A stretch of 64,000 bases of DNA from Halichondria panicea (taxonomy: Eukaryota > Porifera > Demospongiae > Suberitida > Halichondriidae), in assembly GCF_963675165.1 (NCBI RefSeq), contig NC_087393.1:2547502-2611501 (forward strand), given 5' to 3'. Below the pieces are notes generated by a model. That model worked only from the letters and a program-made list of their open reading frames with translations, was not told the DNA's origin and searched no databases. Within the stretch, counting starts at the first letter, position 1. Each line of letters opens with the position of its first letter. The position numbers and the translations under genes are program-made. Of the stretch, positions 36,301 to 46,800 are shown piece after piece.

Positions 36301-38969
36301 TTACACTCGAATATGGGCCGGATCACCAACTATAACGACCATGACTACAATATTTATACTGAGGCGAGTGCACACAGAAATGTTACTCAATCCAACCACG
36401 TCCCTGGGCTCACCTCAGTGGTGACGCACATGCTCCCAGATACATCAATGCAGAACATAACAAGAGAGTCCTCCACTCCACCTCCTTGTGCCACACCCTC
36501 TGTAGCCTGGGCGGGGGCAATCATGAATGTTGTGTCCTCTTTGGTAGGCATCTCCTCAGGTACAATGTCCACCTCATTCGTCGTCCCACAGAATTCACAC
36601 TCCCATATCTGTGCGATGGAATATGAACTGAACCGTTATGTATAGCTCCACAAGGTAGCCGCAAAGAGCAAGCAAGCACATAGTTTACTGTATCGTATAT
36701 ACATGTACTACTCGAGCAGCTGAGAATTTATCTCATTCTGTGCAGGGGTAACCTGAAACCAGCATGAAATTGGGCAGCTTAATGCATGCCACATAAAAGT
36801 CAATGAACAGAGAGTGAGAGCCGGAAGAAATGCAATTAAGAAAGTACTTTCCACTCACCTTCTCATCTTTGTCTGGGTCCTCTTGGTCCTTGATGGAGGA
36901 GAGGTGTGAGAGGATGGCAGAGCAGTTGGGGTTAGTACACACCACAGAGTCGCCAGTGTGTACATCGCTGGGCTCAACCAGGGTGTTGAATTTGACCGCC
37001 AGAACGTTGGTGTCGGCACGACGAGTGACACGCCCACCACGTCTTGTGCGGCTAGGATCTAGGGGTGAGCATGTGTGTGAGAGTGAATACAGGCATTATT
37101 ATCATCAATTAACGTATGACACAATTATTTCTTAACCTGTAGCGTAACGTAATAAAGGTGTGCCTCAGAGCTAACTTATTATGATCATGTTGCACAGGAG
37201 GAAGTAAGTATTGAGGTGTACTAATGCTTAGGGATTGTTTGCATGATTTTCTAAATTGGATAGAATGCTTCCTCTAACCAATCTAATTGCAGTATTTATG
37301 GCAAACGTGATCTAAATCAGCACAGAGATTCAGGCTTGTTCCACTGCATGCATGGAATTGTCGATGTACATGTAAATGTAAATGTAAATACAAGCAGAAA
37401 TAAACTCACCACTTTGCCAATTCACACGAGGTTTTTTAACCTTTTTAATTCCAGACTTAGTGAGTCTATTCTTGATGATGCCCCTAGCAGGGCGGGGTGG
37501 AGGAGGGGGACTCCCTATCACGCAAGGAAATAATTTTGAACTACACACATACAGCACACTAATTTGCAGGAGAGACAATTACATGTACATACATGCATTG
37601 ATACCAGATTATGTACGTGCATGTACAATCATTCATACATGCATGTATTATACACGTATACACTTATTACACTTATTATAATAATCATAGCAGCATAATA
37701 ATTATTCCTATACCTTGTTGAGCTGGAGTAGAGAAAGCCTTGGTTTTTGTCTCTGATATCTTTACATACTCTACCTCCTTCTTCTCTCTCTTGTGTTTAA
37801 AGAGCTTAGATTTTGGCTTAGGCTTATCTGCAGTAGCCCCAGTTGCAGTTTCCACTGGATGATGCAAGCGGACATAGTTAGGATCCTTCCTAGCCGGTGT
37901 TTCATCATCACCAGAGTCCTCAGTCTCTGTCTCATTACCACTACCTTCATCCCTGAGGGGTAGAGATGGGGGGAGTGATATTGCAGGTGGTGGAGAAGGG
38001 ACAGCCCCGGGTTGGTTCTCCTCGGCATCGTCCAATGGGAGGTACTTAGTCGTGGATCCCTCTAATGGGGCATCAGCAGCCTGGGATATAGAGAATGAAT
38101 GCAAGACATTGGTGAATATACGGTATAGTAGCAACGTAATAATTACAGTTAGCTTATAGACATGAACTGAATTACGACAATACTGTTAGTGTCTTTGTTT
38201 TCTATGAAAGCAAAGAGGTCAGAAATCTACATGTACATGTACTTGGGGTACACTGTCCATGTATACATGTACATTGTATATAGTCATTGTCTCAACAACT
38301 TGTGATTATGACTAAAGGACTATTGGACTATATTGGACTGCTCAATCAACCCAGTACACTCGTGCAAGCCAACGTGTCTCTCATAATAATAATTGTGATA
38401 CAGCAATTGAAAGTAATGCGCCTATCAATAATTATGTTGTCCCACTATACCCTTCCCCCCCCTCTCCCCTTGGGACATGTAGGGGATTTTGACACTGATT
38501 GACCTAATATTTTGGCCCATGCTGAGGGATTTGACTTTGCTTTGCGTAGTAAAGCTTCCTTTACAACCTGATGTGTGCAACACAGCTTGAGGCTCATAAA
38601 CCTGGCTGGAAGGAATTTGACATGGGGTATAGCCCGACCCCTCTATGTACCCCTAATAACCTGCTTCGAATTGGGATGGATAGCAGCCATTGGGGTCAGA
38701 GTGGGTACGGTGGCTTGGCCCTCATCAGAGTCATCACTGAAAAATGATGATCAAATGAATAACACACTCCAATATCACTCAAACAAATTATGTTCTCATC
38801 TGTAGTTAATTATACTCCCGGTCCCATGCAGACGTCAAATGTTATATTATTTATACTCGACTCACCCCTCGCTAAGGCTGAGCCACATTCCTTCATTGAG
38901 TTCTGTCTCTGAGACAAACTCTTCATCAGATTGATCATACATCCAAACATACTTTGATCCACAATCCAT
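24301..38969 (-). CDS. Zinc finger + von Willebrand A protein, cpRAS1-like architecture (881 aa)
   Basis: Twenty-one exons join in frame: 38969-38866, 38736-38661, 38080-37714, 37514-37410, 37058-36859, 36608-36414, 30519-30394, 30294-30205, 30078-29927, 29771-29690, 29533-29482, 29314-29239, 28929-28845, 28742-28636, 28437-28295, 27986-27795, 27612-27489, 27313-27226, 26945-26796, 25679-25611, 24363-24301. Order of parts: acidic N-terminus (MDCGSKYVWMYDQSDEE), Ser/Pro/acidic linker, SPPPPPRPARG, KFNTLVEPSDVHTGDSVVC, a four-Cys zinc ribbon (CTNPNC ... CEFCGTTNEV) of Sec23/24 type, and a VWA domain with MIDAS motif DVSGSM and a second motif VIICTDGLANKG. A beta-rich region follows, then LIPVGNVTADTELTYEYG, helical C-terminal part and acidic tail DTDDDEEDAD. 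The zinc finger plus VWA layout resembles proteins annotated as 'circularly permuted Ras protein 1', but no GTPase motifs (GxxxxGKS, NKxD) are seen, so the Ras part is absent. Function unknown, probably cytosolic. The donor of exon 2 (CAG|GTTATT) is weak. Intron 6 (36413-30520) interrupts the VWA domain and contains another gene. Confidence 0.88.
24926..25094. mobile_element. MITE, TACCGTATAGCG family, diverged copy
   Basis: Starts taccgcatattttcgtcgg and ends gttacccgctatacagta, with internal aaaatattcgttattttcgtg and cacgaaaacgtaggcg. It sits in the last intron of the VWA gene. Confidence 0.65.
26245..26669. mobile_element. Pogo/Tigger-like MITE in VWA intron 19
   Basis: Left end TACAGTGGAACCTCCATAAA and right end TTAATGGAGGTTCCGCTGTA are inverted repeats with TA at both boundaries. 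The interior has the aaacggat / gcgtgtggttgctttcgg composition of such elements. It carries no transposase ORF. Confidence 0.75.
30674..30804. mobile_element. Inverted-repeat element, gcctctcctttttct family
   Basis: Left gcctccttcgcagcctctcc pairs with right aaggagagcctgcctcgc. Internal gataaaatacggtaa, attggaggaacaaagaaag recurs at 50766-50911. Related elements with aggccttcctttttct ends lie at 31933-32067 and 51383-51523. This copy sits in VWA intron 6. Confidence 0.65.
31933..32067. mobile_element. Inverted-repeat element upstream of the nested gene
   Basis: gcaggccttcctttttct is mirrored by aaaaaggaaggcctgcga and followed by aggaggcta. It lies about 130 bp upstream of the start codon of the nested gene at 32200 and may contribute to its promoter region (inference). 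Confidence 0.65.
32200..35679 (+). CDS. Intronless beta-helix ectodomain, multipass membrane protein (1159 aa), nested in an intron
   Basis: A single ORF from ATG to TAA. Signal peptide at residues 1-22 (MALSVLLVTCLILKLLETG). Residues ~25-560 consist of repeated glycosylated strands ('MKNCNITNN', 'VEFCHFTGN', 'LNNCTFLSN', 'LSNCFFQDN'), consistent with a parallel beta-helix, followed by a glycine-rich stretch ('NSARFGGAIYVV'). Residues ~665-785 are Cys-rich (QDCPEGFSFNDRRNICECD, then GQLCGNCSGNYSLTLGRPDC). From about 787 to 1125 there are nine to ten hydrophobic segments with LDLTVTIGSVNGLIIYANLV, WINLDFGITECFF, LLSYSKLLTA, TVWTEDGTIEY, PFFDAYTGILEDK, EKSFLLNLNLFA. The tail ends with NPPLLIEGRDDSQFAN. 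It is a clear paralogue of the 1344-residue protein at 14153-18187. It lies head-to-head inside intron 6 of the minus-strand VWA gene. Biochemical role unknown; a plasma-membrane receptor or channel is a guess. Confidence 0.88.
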   Translation: MALSVLLVTCLILKLLETGVTATNYCVIEQTSTDSNCQTLQYYAKHLQNISNQDGNITMTFLPGDHKLTEITFHLINRTSVAFTTWTQQNVKISVGFGAGITLENITNLTIQHVTIIPNPIEGALIFKNIQLFRLIQINITYTQVKIPPPTISPSMSNIRNTEITQSTFDHCILIFGQEHDSSIKEISLALQNVSISSVRFHSIHSAVRITMDEGTYLLNFTNSSISSQNTGIHLKVYNSKLIFDMENVNITNSHDGLYIEDMSDKQLSTVTVNAAYCLFEANRYGIVINSLTDVPSTVIVTMKNCNITNNTESGIIIHKSRSVKLQMTVEFCHFTGNTGVSILIDATDEEGSKLKLNNCTFLSNEDVLQARSVVQLHGYIETRLSNCFFQDNRNTPIEINFGDLVFTHNNWFIGNRGYYGGGVSLIDSTVIFTVNAQVYFTNNSARFGGAIYVVKTSCASKSPLCFYSAANSSYIYLTENTADSGGDEIYGAALNDTCIANSNSNTSVSVYRNHFKFNNYTEPKLSLVTSDPKRICLCRQDTLIPICSDINYIFNTSIKNGYPGEYFVFYIVLVGYEFGTVSGTAYIRALDTENVQSVAINSTSCTAVNYTINSKLNTTVTLVLTTQEIALREYGDRDYMEAAIETYNESEVIPESLLTTPVYIDIKVQDCPEGFSFNDRRNICECDLKNQTTCIICNSQRLFKMSGTQWIGEGVLYTEHAPHGHINTSEKWVTLDGVANECPAINGESLEVDEQCANNHTGQLCGNCSGNYSLTLGRPDCKECAYKGLAFIVFFILAGPLLVALIKMLDLTVTIGSVNGLIIYANLVWANESIIFNSRECEFNEYFLKVFIAWINLDFGITECFFKGFNAVWKAFFQFLFPIYIWILAIAIIFASRYSDRVARVFGTKSVSLLATLFLLSYSKLLTAVTTVFDGTTLGNITVWTEDGTIEYMREEHIALFLVSLVFSTLFLLPFTASLLFIQPLRAISHIRPFQWVHKLKPFFDAYTGILEDKYHYWVGVLILARGAILITTAITQDKRHDLIALAIISALLCLHTGVYKKWYLTLIEKSFLLNLNLFATALLGIYVQQGVDGSKQLGNTVTGIFVGISFAQFVCIIIGHIFMQGRKLYQKYYTQPEEDPNNPPLLIEGRDDSQFAN
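36141..36277. mobile_element. MITE next to VWA exon 6
   Basis: tatggtccgccatcctcgat and gtcaagaatggcggaccaaa are terminal inverted repeats; accactgcata / tacagtggta continues the pairing. About 135 bp, no ORF. Confidence 0.7.
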
Positions 38970-39309
38970 TTTTGTCAGGATATAAACTGAGATCTATAGT
39001 ATAGTACTGAGTTCGAGTACGAGATCGAGTGGGGAAATGCACGGTTTTGTTTATATTAAAGCATAAAGGGAGGTCCTAGACTAGTTGTTTTTATACAGGC
39101 TCTGCATATGCGCTGAGGTAATGCAAATCATGCTACTATTTTTATTCTTGAGCTCCACCCTCTTTCAGATGAGTCAGCTGATTGAATGGGAATCTGACTT
39201 AGGAATGGATTACTGCTAAGATGATGATGTCATTGATGAGACATTCTTATTAGAGACCAATGTTTTCTTCTGTGGTTAGGTCGTGATGTCATTCAGACTT
39301 TGCTAGAAA
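38970..39309. promoter_or_regulatory. Divergent (bidirectional) promoter region
   Basis: The minus-strand VWA gene starts its coding sequence at 38969 and the probable first exon of CK1 begins at 39310, leaving about 340 bp for both 5' UTRs and promoters. The interval contains gagtcagctgattg, tgatgatgtcattgatgag and ggtcgtgatgtcattcag; the repeated TGATGTCATT is CRE/ATF-like. No TATA box is obvious on either side. Assignment is by gene arrangement, not by measured start sites. Confidence 0.5.
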
Positions 39310-39323
39310 ATGGCGGATGTGGC
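39310..39323 (+). CDS. Candidate 5' coding exon of CK1 (14 nt)
   Basis: ATGGCGGATGTGGC followed by a GTGAGT donor. Spliced to the tgtgtag acceptor at 41105 it reads M-A-D-V-A in frame with the canonical MELRV start, extending the kinase by five residues. It would otherwise be a 5' UTR exon. The frame match and good donor are visible; use is inference. Confidence 0.45.
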
Positions 39324-41106
39324 GTGAGTGATTCAAGTGCTCTTACTCAGTCTTCCCTAATAATACAAGTACAAAAGTCGAAATAGCTATCGTTGATTTT
39401 TGCTTGAGAAAGTCAAAAGAGTTAGAAGGTACGTACGTGGATGGTCTTGGTCCTATTTAACGTTTAACTACATGGCTTCTGTGAAAAACCAAACTTTGTT
39501 TTTGATTTTACAACGTGTGTTCTACTTAGTCTAATAGTCAGGCTTTCTATTGTAGTGCCTCTTGAAAGCTAATTGTTAGCTGGGTTTCCTTGGGGTATAG
39601 ATTAGATATCCAAGTGCTCATGCGTTTGTCCCTGTACGTCCATATTGGTTTCCCGTTCCCCCCCTGGCCCGTTAATAATACTACTACCAACATTCACAAT
39701 TGTTTTACCTAAATCCTTACAACAAATCTAGCTACATATGAAGTTTGTTGTAACATGATAGTTACATAATTATGTGAAATGGTTACGATAACTATTGTCA
39801 TGGCACCCTGTTATCTACTCTAACAGACTGTGAATTAGATCACGGGGCACAATCACCATTGACACCAGTTAATGGGCACAAAATATGCACGTTCTTGTTC
39901 ATTCCCTCTTTACATAGTATGCTTAATGTTAATAATTAGAGTGTATCATGTTTTTGTATTTCTGTTGAGCCAAGTTTCTTTGTACAACATTACAGGGCTT
40001 TAATTGTCAGTTGCAGTGCCATTTCTCAGCACTTCGTAGTTTAGGATTCCAAGCTGTAGTGTAATACCAACAAATGGTTTCATTTATGTATTTAGCCAAT
40101 TGCACAACCTTGCAATTCATCTACATGTACGTGGTACATTGTCAGCTTGTTATAACAGTGCCTTGCTATTAAACGTTCAATATTTATTGTTTATTATGTA
40201 CGTGTTTTTCCATTGTACTAGGGGAATGCAACCGCAGACCTGTAGGGACTGTATCGTCTTTACCATTCATGTGCTCTACATTGTACTTGTATTTGCTTAG
40301 ATTAGTGTTGTGGTGTGTACGTTGGCAGGTGGTTGAATAACAGTGCAGGTGTTGGGAGGTTGTTTTCACTGTATCCATGCAACGTTAGCACACCATAGGG
40401 GTGTATTCTCCTACACTAACTCATACCATTAGCAAAAGTTCTCTGTGTAATTGGTGGTAACCGTTTGGCTGAATGCATCTGTTACAGTCGTTAACTAACA
40501 TAATCATGATGCCATACACATGTGCATATGTAGCATGCTAGCGCTATTTAGTATTTCTAATCTTCTCACCATTTTAGGGGGCTGAGATTTGTAGCTGGTT
40601 AAACTCATATCGTTAAATTAGACAATGTTGGGTGTAATGCTAACCGGCTTTGTTTATACCATGTAGGATTTCATGACACTCTCACATGCACATATTAGCT
40701 CCTCGTGTTTACCTTTGAACCTGTCATTATTATGCTGTGTTCCTGTGCACTGTTCTTGATTGTATTCCCATCCTCTTGTGGTTGTGGAAGGTATTGAAAG
40801 AGACCACTTCCCTATTATGTTTGTACACCATATTATTTACCCACTTTTGTAATCCCGTGTGAACAACTCAATTAGCTATTGTGACAATGTATAGTCTCTG
40901 TAGACGCACCAATGTGAGTCATATAACCTTCTGTCTAACGTTACCTTGTTTTCCCTACATGTTTTTTTATGGTAACGCTGTGTATGAGATCTCATAATAG
41001 TCGTTTCGTTAAAGAGGTACTCTTTGCTCTAGCCAGTGTGATTTGTTGGTAGTCATAAGTATTTTTGATATCCTTGTGCTTTCCCTGAACCTGTCTTGTG
41101 TGTAGG

Positions 41107-43816
41107 ATGGAGCTGAGAGTTGGAGGCAAGTACAGACTGGGGAGAAAGATTGGCAGTGGTTCATTCGGGGACATCTATCTAGGTGAGAGAAAGATCTCCT
41201 CAGTATATGTAGCTTGTCCTGCATACATGAGTGCCCAATCGTAAAATGCACGATGTTTTGATTTGGGCTCATGTGTGTGGGTACTGTCTGTTGAATTCAT
41301 TCACGGTGTTGGCAGTCACTCAACTAATCGCCATACAATGTGGCATCCCCACACCCAGTATGGACAGTCTAACTGCCATTGTTCTGTTCCTATATTTACA
41401 TGTATCCCATACGTCCCTTGCTCCTTTTTTCATCTGCTGTGATGTGTAGGAGTATTCCCTTACAGATTGGCTATATATAATTGTAGAGCTTCAGTTTGTT
41501 GACACTTAAGAGAGATTAAAGGTTAAGAGAGATAAAGCGATTTTGTCAGGAGTAATAGTAAATGACCAATTCATTATCCAACAGAATGTGTGGTACGTAC
41601 GTGTTAGGAGGGCTTCTTCGTATACAATAAAAATGATCTGTAACATTGTCACAGTAATTCTGCATCACTTCCTTTTTGGATGTACACATTTATATTGCCA
41701 ATGAAGCTGTGTATGTGATTATGTAATACTATACTCTCTGGTTCTCAACAAGTGTAATTCTGTCAGTACAAAAGCACACACACATGCCGGTACCGGCGTG
41801 TGTGTGTGCGTGCTTTTGTAAGCAGTTATATATCATTTTCACCACCCACACTACAATATTATTATTTCCATTGTCCTAATGTCTTCTCGACATAGTGTAT
41901 TTCCCAGTATTTCTCTTGGTACATTATGAGATCTCAGCATGCTCTTTTGCTGCACCTGCCATATGACATCATAGTATGGAAGTGTAATTTAGTGTACAAC
42001 ACAAACAATCATTGGGAGAGTTATGGGATTGTGTGCAAGCCTGTGTTTAGCTTCTGCTTTGTGTTTTATTGTTTCGTTTGTTGTTTACTTAGTCTAGTAA
42101 GTGATTAAGCCTTGCAAGTAGTTGCTGTAATTAATTTTGATCACACGAGCAGATGGCTTTGTTGTGTCTACTCATAGCTTCCTTTCTTACATGAACACAC
42201 TTCGGCTTGTGGTACATGTATAATGAACTTTCATATGAGGTATAATGAATGCTGAATTTGTCGGTACATGTACGTACTTGGTTTTACAGGTGAGATTGAA
42301 ATAACTGTTGACACTGTCGGCATTATGTGCTAAGCTTATTCACAGCATTAAACAGCAGTCACAATAAAGAAAGAGATTGAACATTAATAGCATGAGACTG
42401 ATATATCATGAGACTGAGTGTTGTATAGAATGTAAAGGCACAAGCCTGAGGGCGAGCTGCCTGTACATGTTTGCAGACATGTACAGCACGATGATTTTCA
42501 TGCTATATATAATTATATGTTTTATACCATGATGACCCTGTTCCAAATTCTCTTCAAGGCGTGTAGGGTCTGTATGACCTAAGTCTTTTATTACACGCTT
42601 GTTACCATAACCTGGTATGATATTCCCTTACAGTGATTTGTTTTACCACCGTGTTGTGTTCATGTGTAGTGTACTATAAGAGTCTATTAAAGTAAGTACA
42701 AGTACTAAGTCTACGTCTACCATCAGTACATGTACAGTACATATTTCATGTTTGCATACTCTACATCCTTGAGAAATAAGAATGGTACATGTAGGTTTTT
42801 GTACAGGTGCTGTGTTGGAGCTCTTAAAAAGATCCAGTCATATATAATTGTCCTTTTCTGTCGTGTATAGACATTTATGGGCATACACATGTGTCATGCA
42901 CACCTACACGCTTGTACTGCCTTTTCCACTCCCCCTCACTACAGGTACCAACATACAAACAAGGGCTGAGGTGGCTATCAAGCTTGAGTGTGTAAAGACA
43001 AACCACCCACAGCTTCACATAGAAGCCAAGTTCTACAAGATGATGCAGTCAGGAGGTGAGTGGAAGTGTTTGTTCTCGTGTGTGTTTTTTCAAACATGGA
43101 TTCTACATGTGTGTACGTGTATGTGTCAACATATATGTAGTATATGCTGCCGGTGCGTCTACTCTCCACCTTTGTTGTTATGCTCTCCCCACGTACGCAC
43201 ACACACACACACACACACACTCACAGTTGGTATACCCTCCATTAAGTGGTGTGGCACAGAGGGAGACTACAATGTGCTAGTAATGGAGCTACTCGGACCC
43301 AGCTTAGAAGATCTCTTCAATTTCTGTTCTCGGAAGTTCAGCTTGAAGACTGTTCTATTATTGGCTGACCAATTGGTAAGTATTATAGTATAGAACAAGA
43401 TTGTAGCAAGCCTTATCCTATGTCTACATTTTTTTGCTCTTACATGTATGCACAAGTAAGTGTCCAATTACACCTTCTGTTCCTTATACCTACAGTACAT
43501 GTGTGATCCCTATTATAGAAGAAAATCAGTATAATTATGTACCTGTATCCTTATAGAGCACATTCATTATCTCACAAATGCATTAGCTGCTAATAGGATG
43601 ATCTTCGTTGAGTCTGTGTGTCAGTAATCCGATGCTTGTGGGAGTGGGTCTGTGTGTGAGCTTTTGTCTATTCGTTTGCAGACAATGATCATAGCTCAGA
43701 AATGCCAAGACTGTCTGTCATTAATTCACTGTTTGGGAATTTGCTTTGACGCCGTGATAGTAGTAATCGCTATTCAAAGAGATCATTACTTTTATACTGT
43801 CCTTTGTAGAATAAAT

Positions 43817-43874
<58 letters not shown>

Positions 43875-46800
43875 ACTGCCTCCATACATAATGGATTCTC
43901 AGTATGCATAGCCATAATACTGAACTGATTAGCACTCACATTATTATATTGTTTTTTTAGTGCATAGATTTACACTCCCATTCCACTTTAGATCAGCAGG
44001 ATTGAGTACATCCATTCCAAGAACTTCATTCACCGAGACGTGAAGCCTGACAACTTTTTAATGGGTTTGGGCAAGAAAGGAAATCTGGTGTACATAATCG
44101 ACTTTGGTCTGGCCAAGAAGTATCGCGATGCACGAACTCACCAGCACATTCCTTACAGAGAAAACAAGAACCTCACTGGGACAGCCAGATATGCTTCTAT
44201 TAACACTCACTTAGGAATTGGTGAGCATTAATGTTACAATGGCTTCTGGTGATACATACGTGTAGACGTATAGACCAAATATATTGGTGATATGTACGTG
44301 TAGACATGTAGACAACTTTGTTAACACTTGAGCAGGAATTTTGCTTTACACATTTAATTTGTCCGAGATTATTGTGTGATACTAAAGATTCCCTTGCTGC
44401 ATTGCCTACTTCGACTACGTTCTTGTAGAGTTTGAGATGTGCAGCTTTTAAGTACTATGAACTCAATCTCTGTCCCACCTGACAGAGCAAAGCCGGCGTG
44501 ATGACTTGGAGTCGCTTGGCTACATGCTCATGTACTTCAACCTGGGCAGTCTGCCCTGGCAAGGACTCAAGGCAGCCAACAAGAAACAGAAGTATGAGAG
44601 AATCAGTGAAAAGAAGATATCCACCCCGGTTGAAATGCTCTGCAGAGGATATCCTAGTGAGTAGATGACAAGTGTGGGGTGGGTGGGCGATTTGTTGGTG
44701 ACAGTGTGTATTAGGTACATGTACGTAGGTGGGTGCTGTATGAAGTGTCAGTGCTTATTAGGATTTAGAATTGAAAGGACATAATATCCTACCATTGCTT
44801 TGATGGCCTGACATACATGTATAATATCAGGCAGCTAGGAATCTGTGGAGCCATCCATCAAATGCAAAATGCTTACAAATCTACTGCTTGCCACAGTCAT
44901 TTCTTCTGTTTTCAAGAGTAGCAATACTAACTAGATGCCTGCTCCTTTTAGCCTTCAGAGATATCACAACGAGAACTAGTACTGAGACTAGACTTAGGAA
45001 CAGAGCTACAGAACTATTACTAGCACTAAAATATTATTATCTGGCCATTTGTCAGAGCACATGGCAAATTAACCCGTCACGTGTACTAAATGGTCAAGGG
45101 CCAACTGTTGTAATATGCACTGAGCACAGTGTACACGTACTACAATGTAACTCCGTTTTGCTGTTGGTCTTTAATCATAACTGCTTTTTAGTGCATACAC
45201 ACCCTTGCAGTATTCTGCATTGGTGAAGCTTTCTCCCTTGGTAAATGATATGTACATGTACAGTATGGGCACAGAGGAGGATAGTCAGGGTCAATTAAAT
45301 CTGCTTCCAGAGGACATTTCCAATCATCTAATCTTCCTTTAATACCTACAATGTTAAACTTTCACTGTGGTTGGAGACAAAGAAAGAGTAGACAGTCAGA
45401 ATGCAATTAAAGTCCTCCGGAAGCAGATTTTAATTGAAAACTTTTGACCCTGACTATCCTCCTCTGGTATGAGCAGCTCTGCTAATTAATATATCCTATC
45501 CTTGCAGGTGAATTTGCTACATACTTAAACTTCTGCCGCTCCCTTAAGTTTGAGGACAAGCCTGACTATGCGTACCTCCGACAGCTGTTCCGCAGTCTTT
45601 TTCACAAGCTGGGCTACACCTATGACTACGTGTTCGACTGGAACACAGCCAGATTGGTGAGTCCAAACATGTTCAAACAGGTGTCATTCATTATAATACA
45701 TGTGTACACTTACATTTAGACCTACCGTATATATATGTTTGTCAGACGCACTCAAATAGTAGCCTCCCTACAACCCATCTTTAGTGCAATTACATGTATA
45801 AGCCAAGCCGCTCTCAAATAGTAGCCTCCCTACAACCCATCTTCAGTGCAATTACATGTATAAGCCAAGCCGCTCTCAAATAGTAGCCTCCCTACAACCC
45901 ATCTTCAGTGCAATTACATGTATAAGCCAAGCCGCTCTCAAATAGTAGCCTCCCTACAGCCCATCTTCAGTGCAATTATAAGCCACTCTCAAATAGTAGC
46001 CTCCCTACAGCCCATCTTCAGTGCAATTATAAGCCACTCTCAAATAGTAGCCTCCCTACAGCCCATCTTCAGTGCAATTATAAGCCACTCTCAAATAGTA
46101 GCCTCCCTACAGCCCATCTTCAGTGCAATTATAAGCCGCTCTCAAATAGTAGCCTCCCTACAGCCCATCTTCAGTGCAATTATAAGCCACTCTCAAATAG
46201 TAGCCTCCCTACAACCCATCTTCAGTGCAATTATAAGCCGCTCTCAGATAGTAGCCTCCCTACAACCCATCTTCAGTGCAATTATAAGCCACTCTCAAAT
46301 AGTAGCCTCCCTACAACCCATCTTCAGTGCAATTATAAGCCACTCTCAAATAGTAGCTGTAGTAAACTTTGAGGCTATGCCTCTGCACGTGCCAGCCATA
46401 TTGATACTGGTATCTACCGTAGCAACTAGCTAGGTAGCAGCTTGTTAGTGCTTTTGAAAGACTTTCTCATGGCAGAGTTCGAGTTTGTGTAGGTGAAAAG
46501 AACTTTTGATGACAAACTAAAGGTTGTTGAATTAGCTGGAACAGTGGCCTCGAATTGTAGCCTCCTCAGCCAGCAAAATGAATGATTTAGTAGCCACAGC
46601 CTCTGATCAAGCATATACGGTATATGCATGGTTACATTGACGTAATCAACAATCCTTACATTACAAGCACGTACTATAGGACTGTTCACAGAGTGCTTTT
46701 TGGTAACAAGCATGTTGATCCTTCCTTACCTAATCGGGTGAATATCCACATGAACAGCATGATGTACAGTCACTTTCCACATTGCTTTACCTACAGTCAA

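Noticed and set aside
24301..38969. Copine or integrin alpha assignment of the VWA gene
   Set aside because: No C2 domains precede the VWA as in copines and there is no signal peptide; instead a CxxxxC...CxxC zinc ribbon directly precedes it.
42848..43393. Single 181-codon ORF
   Set aside because: It merges CK1 exons 2 and 3 with the unspliced intron between them; the conserved kinase sequence requires splicing at 43055/43227.
43721..43939. Poly-His/Thr or Cys/Val ORFs
   Set aside because: Translations of the (TG)n/(CA)n microsatellite.
45918..46433. 171-codon ORF with 17-residue repeats
   Set aside because: It is produced by a 51-bp minisatellite inside a CK1 intron, has no supporting exon signals and breaks at the repeat edges.
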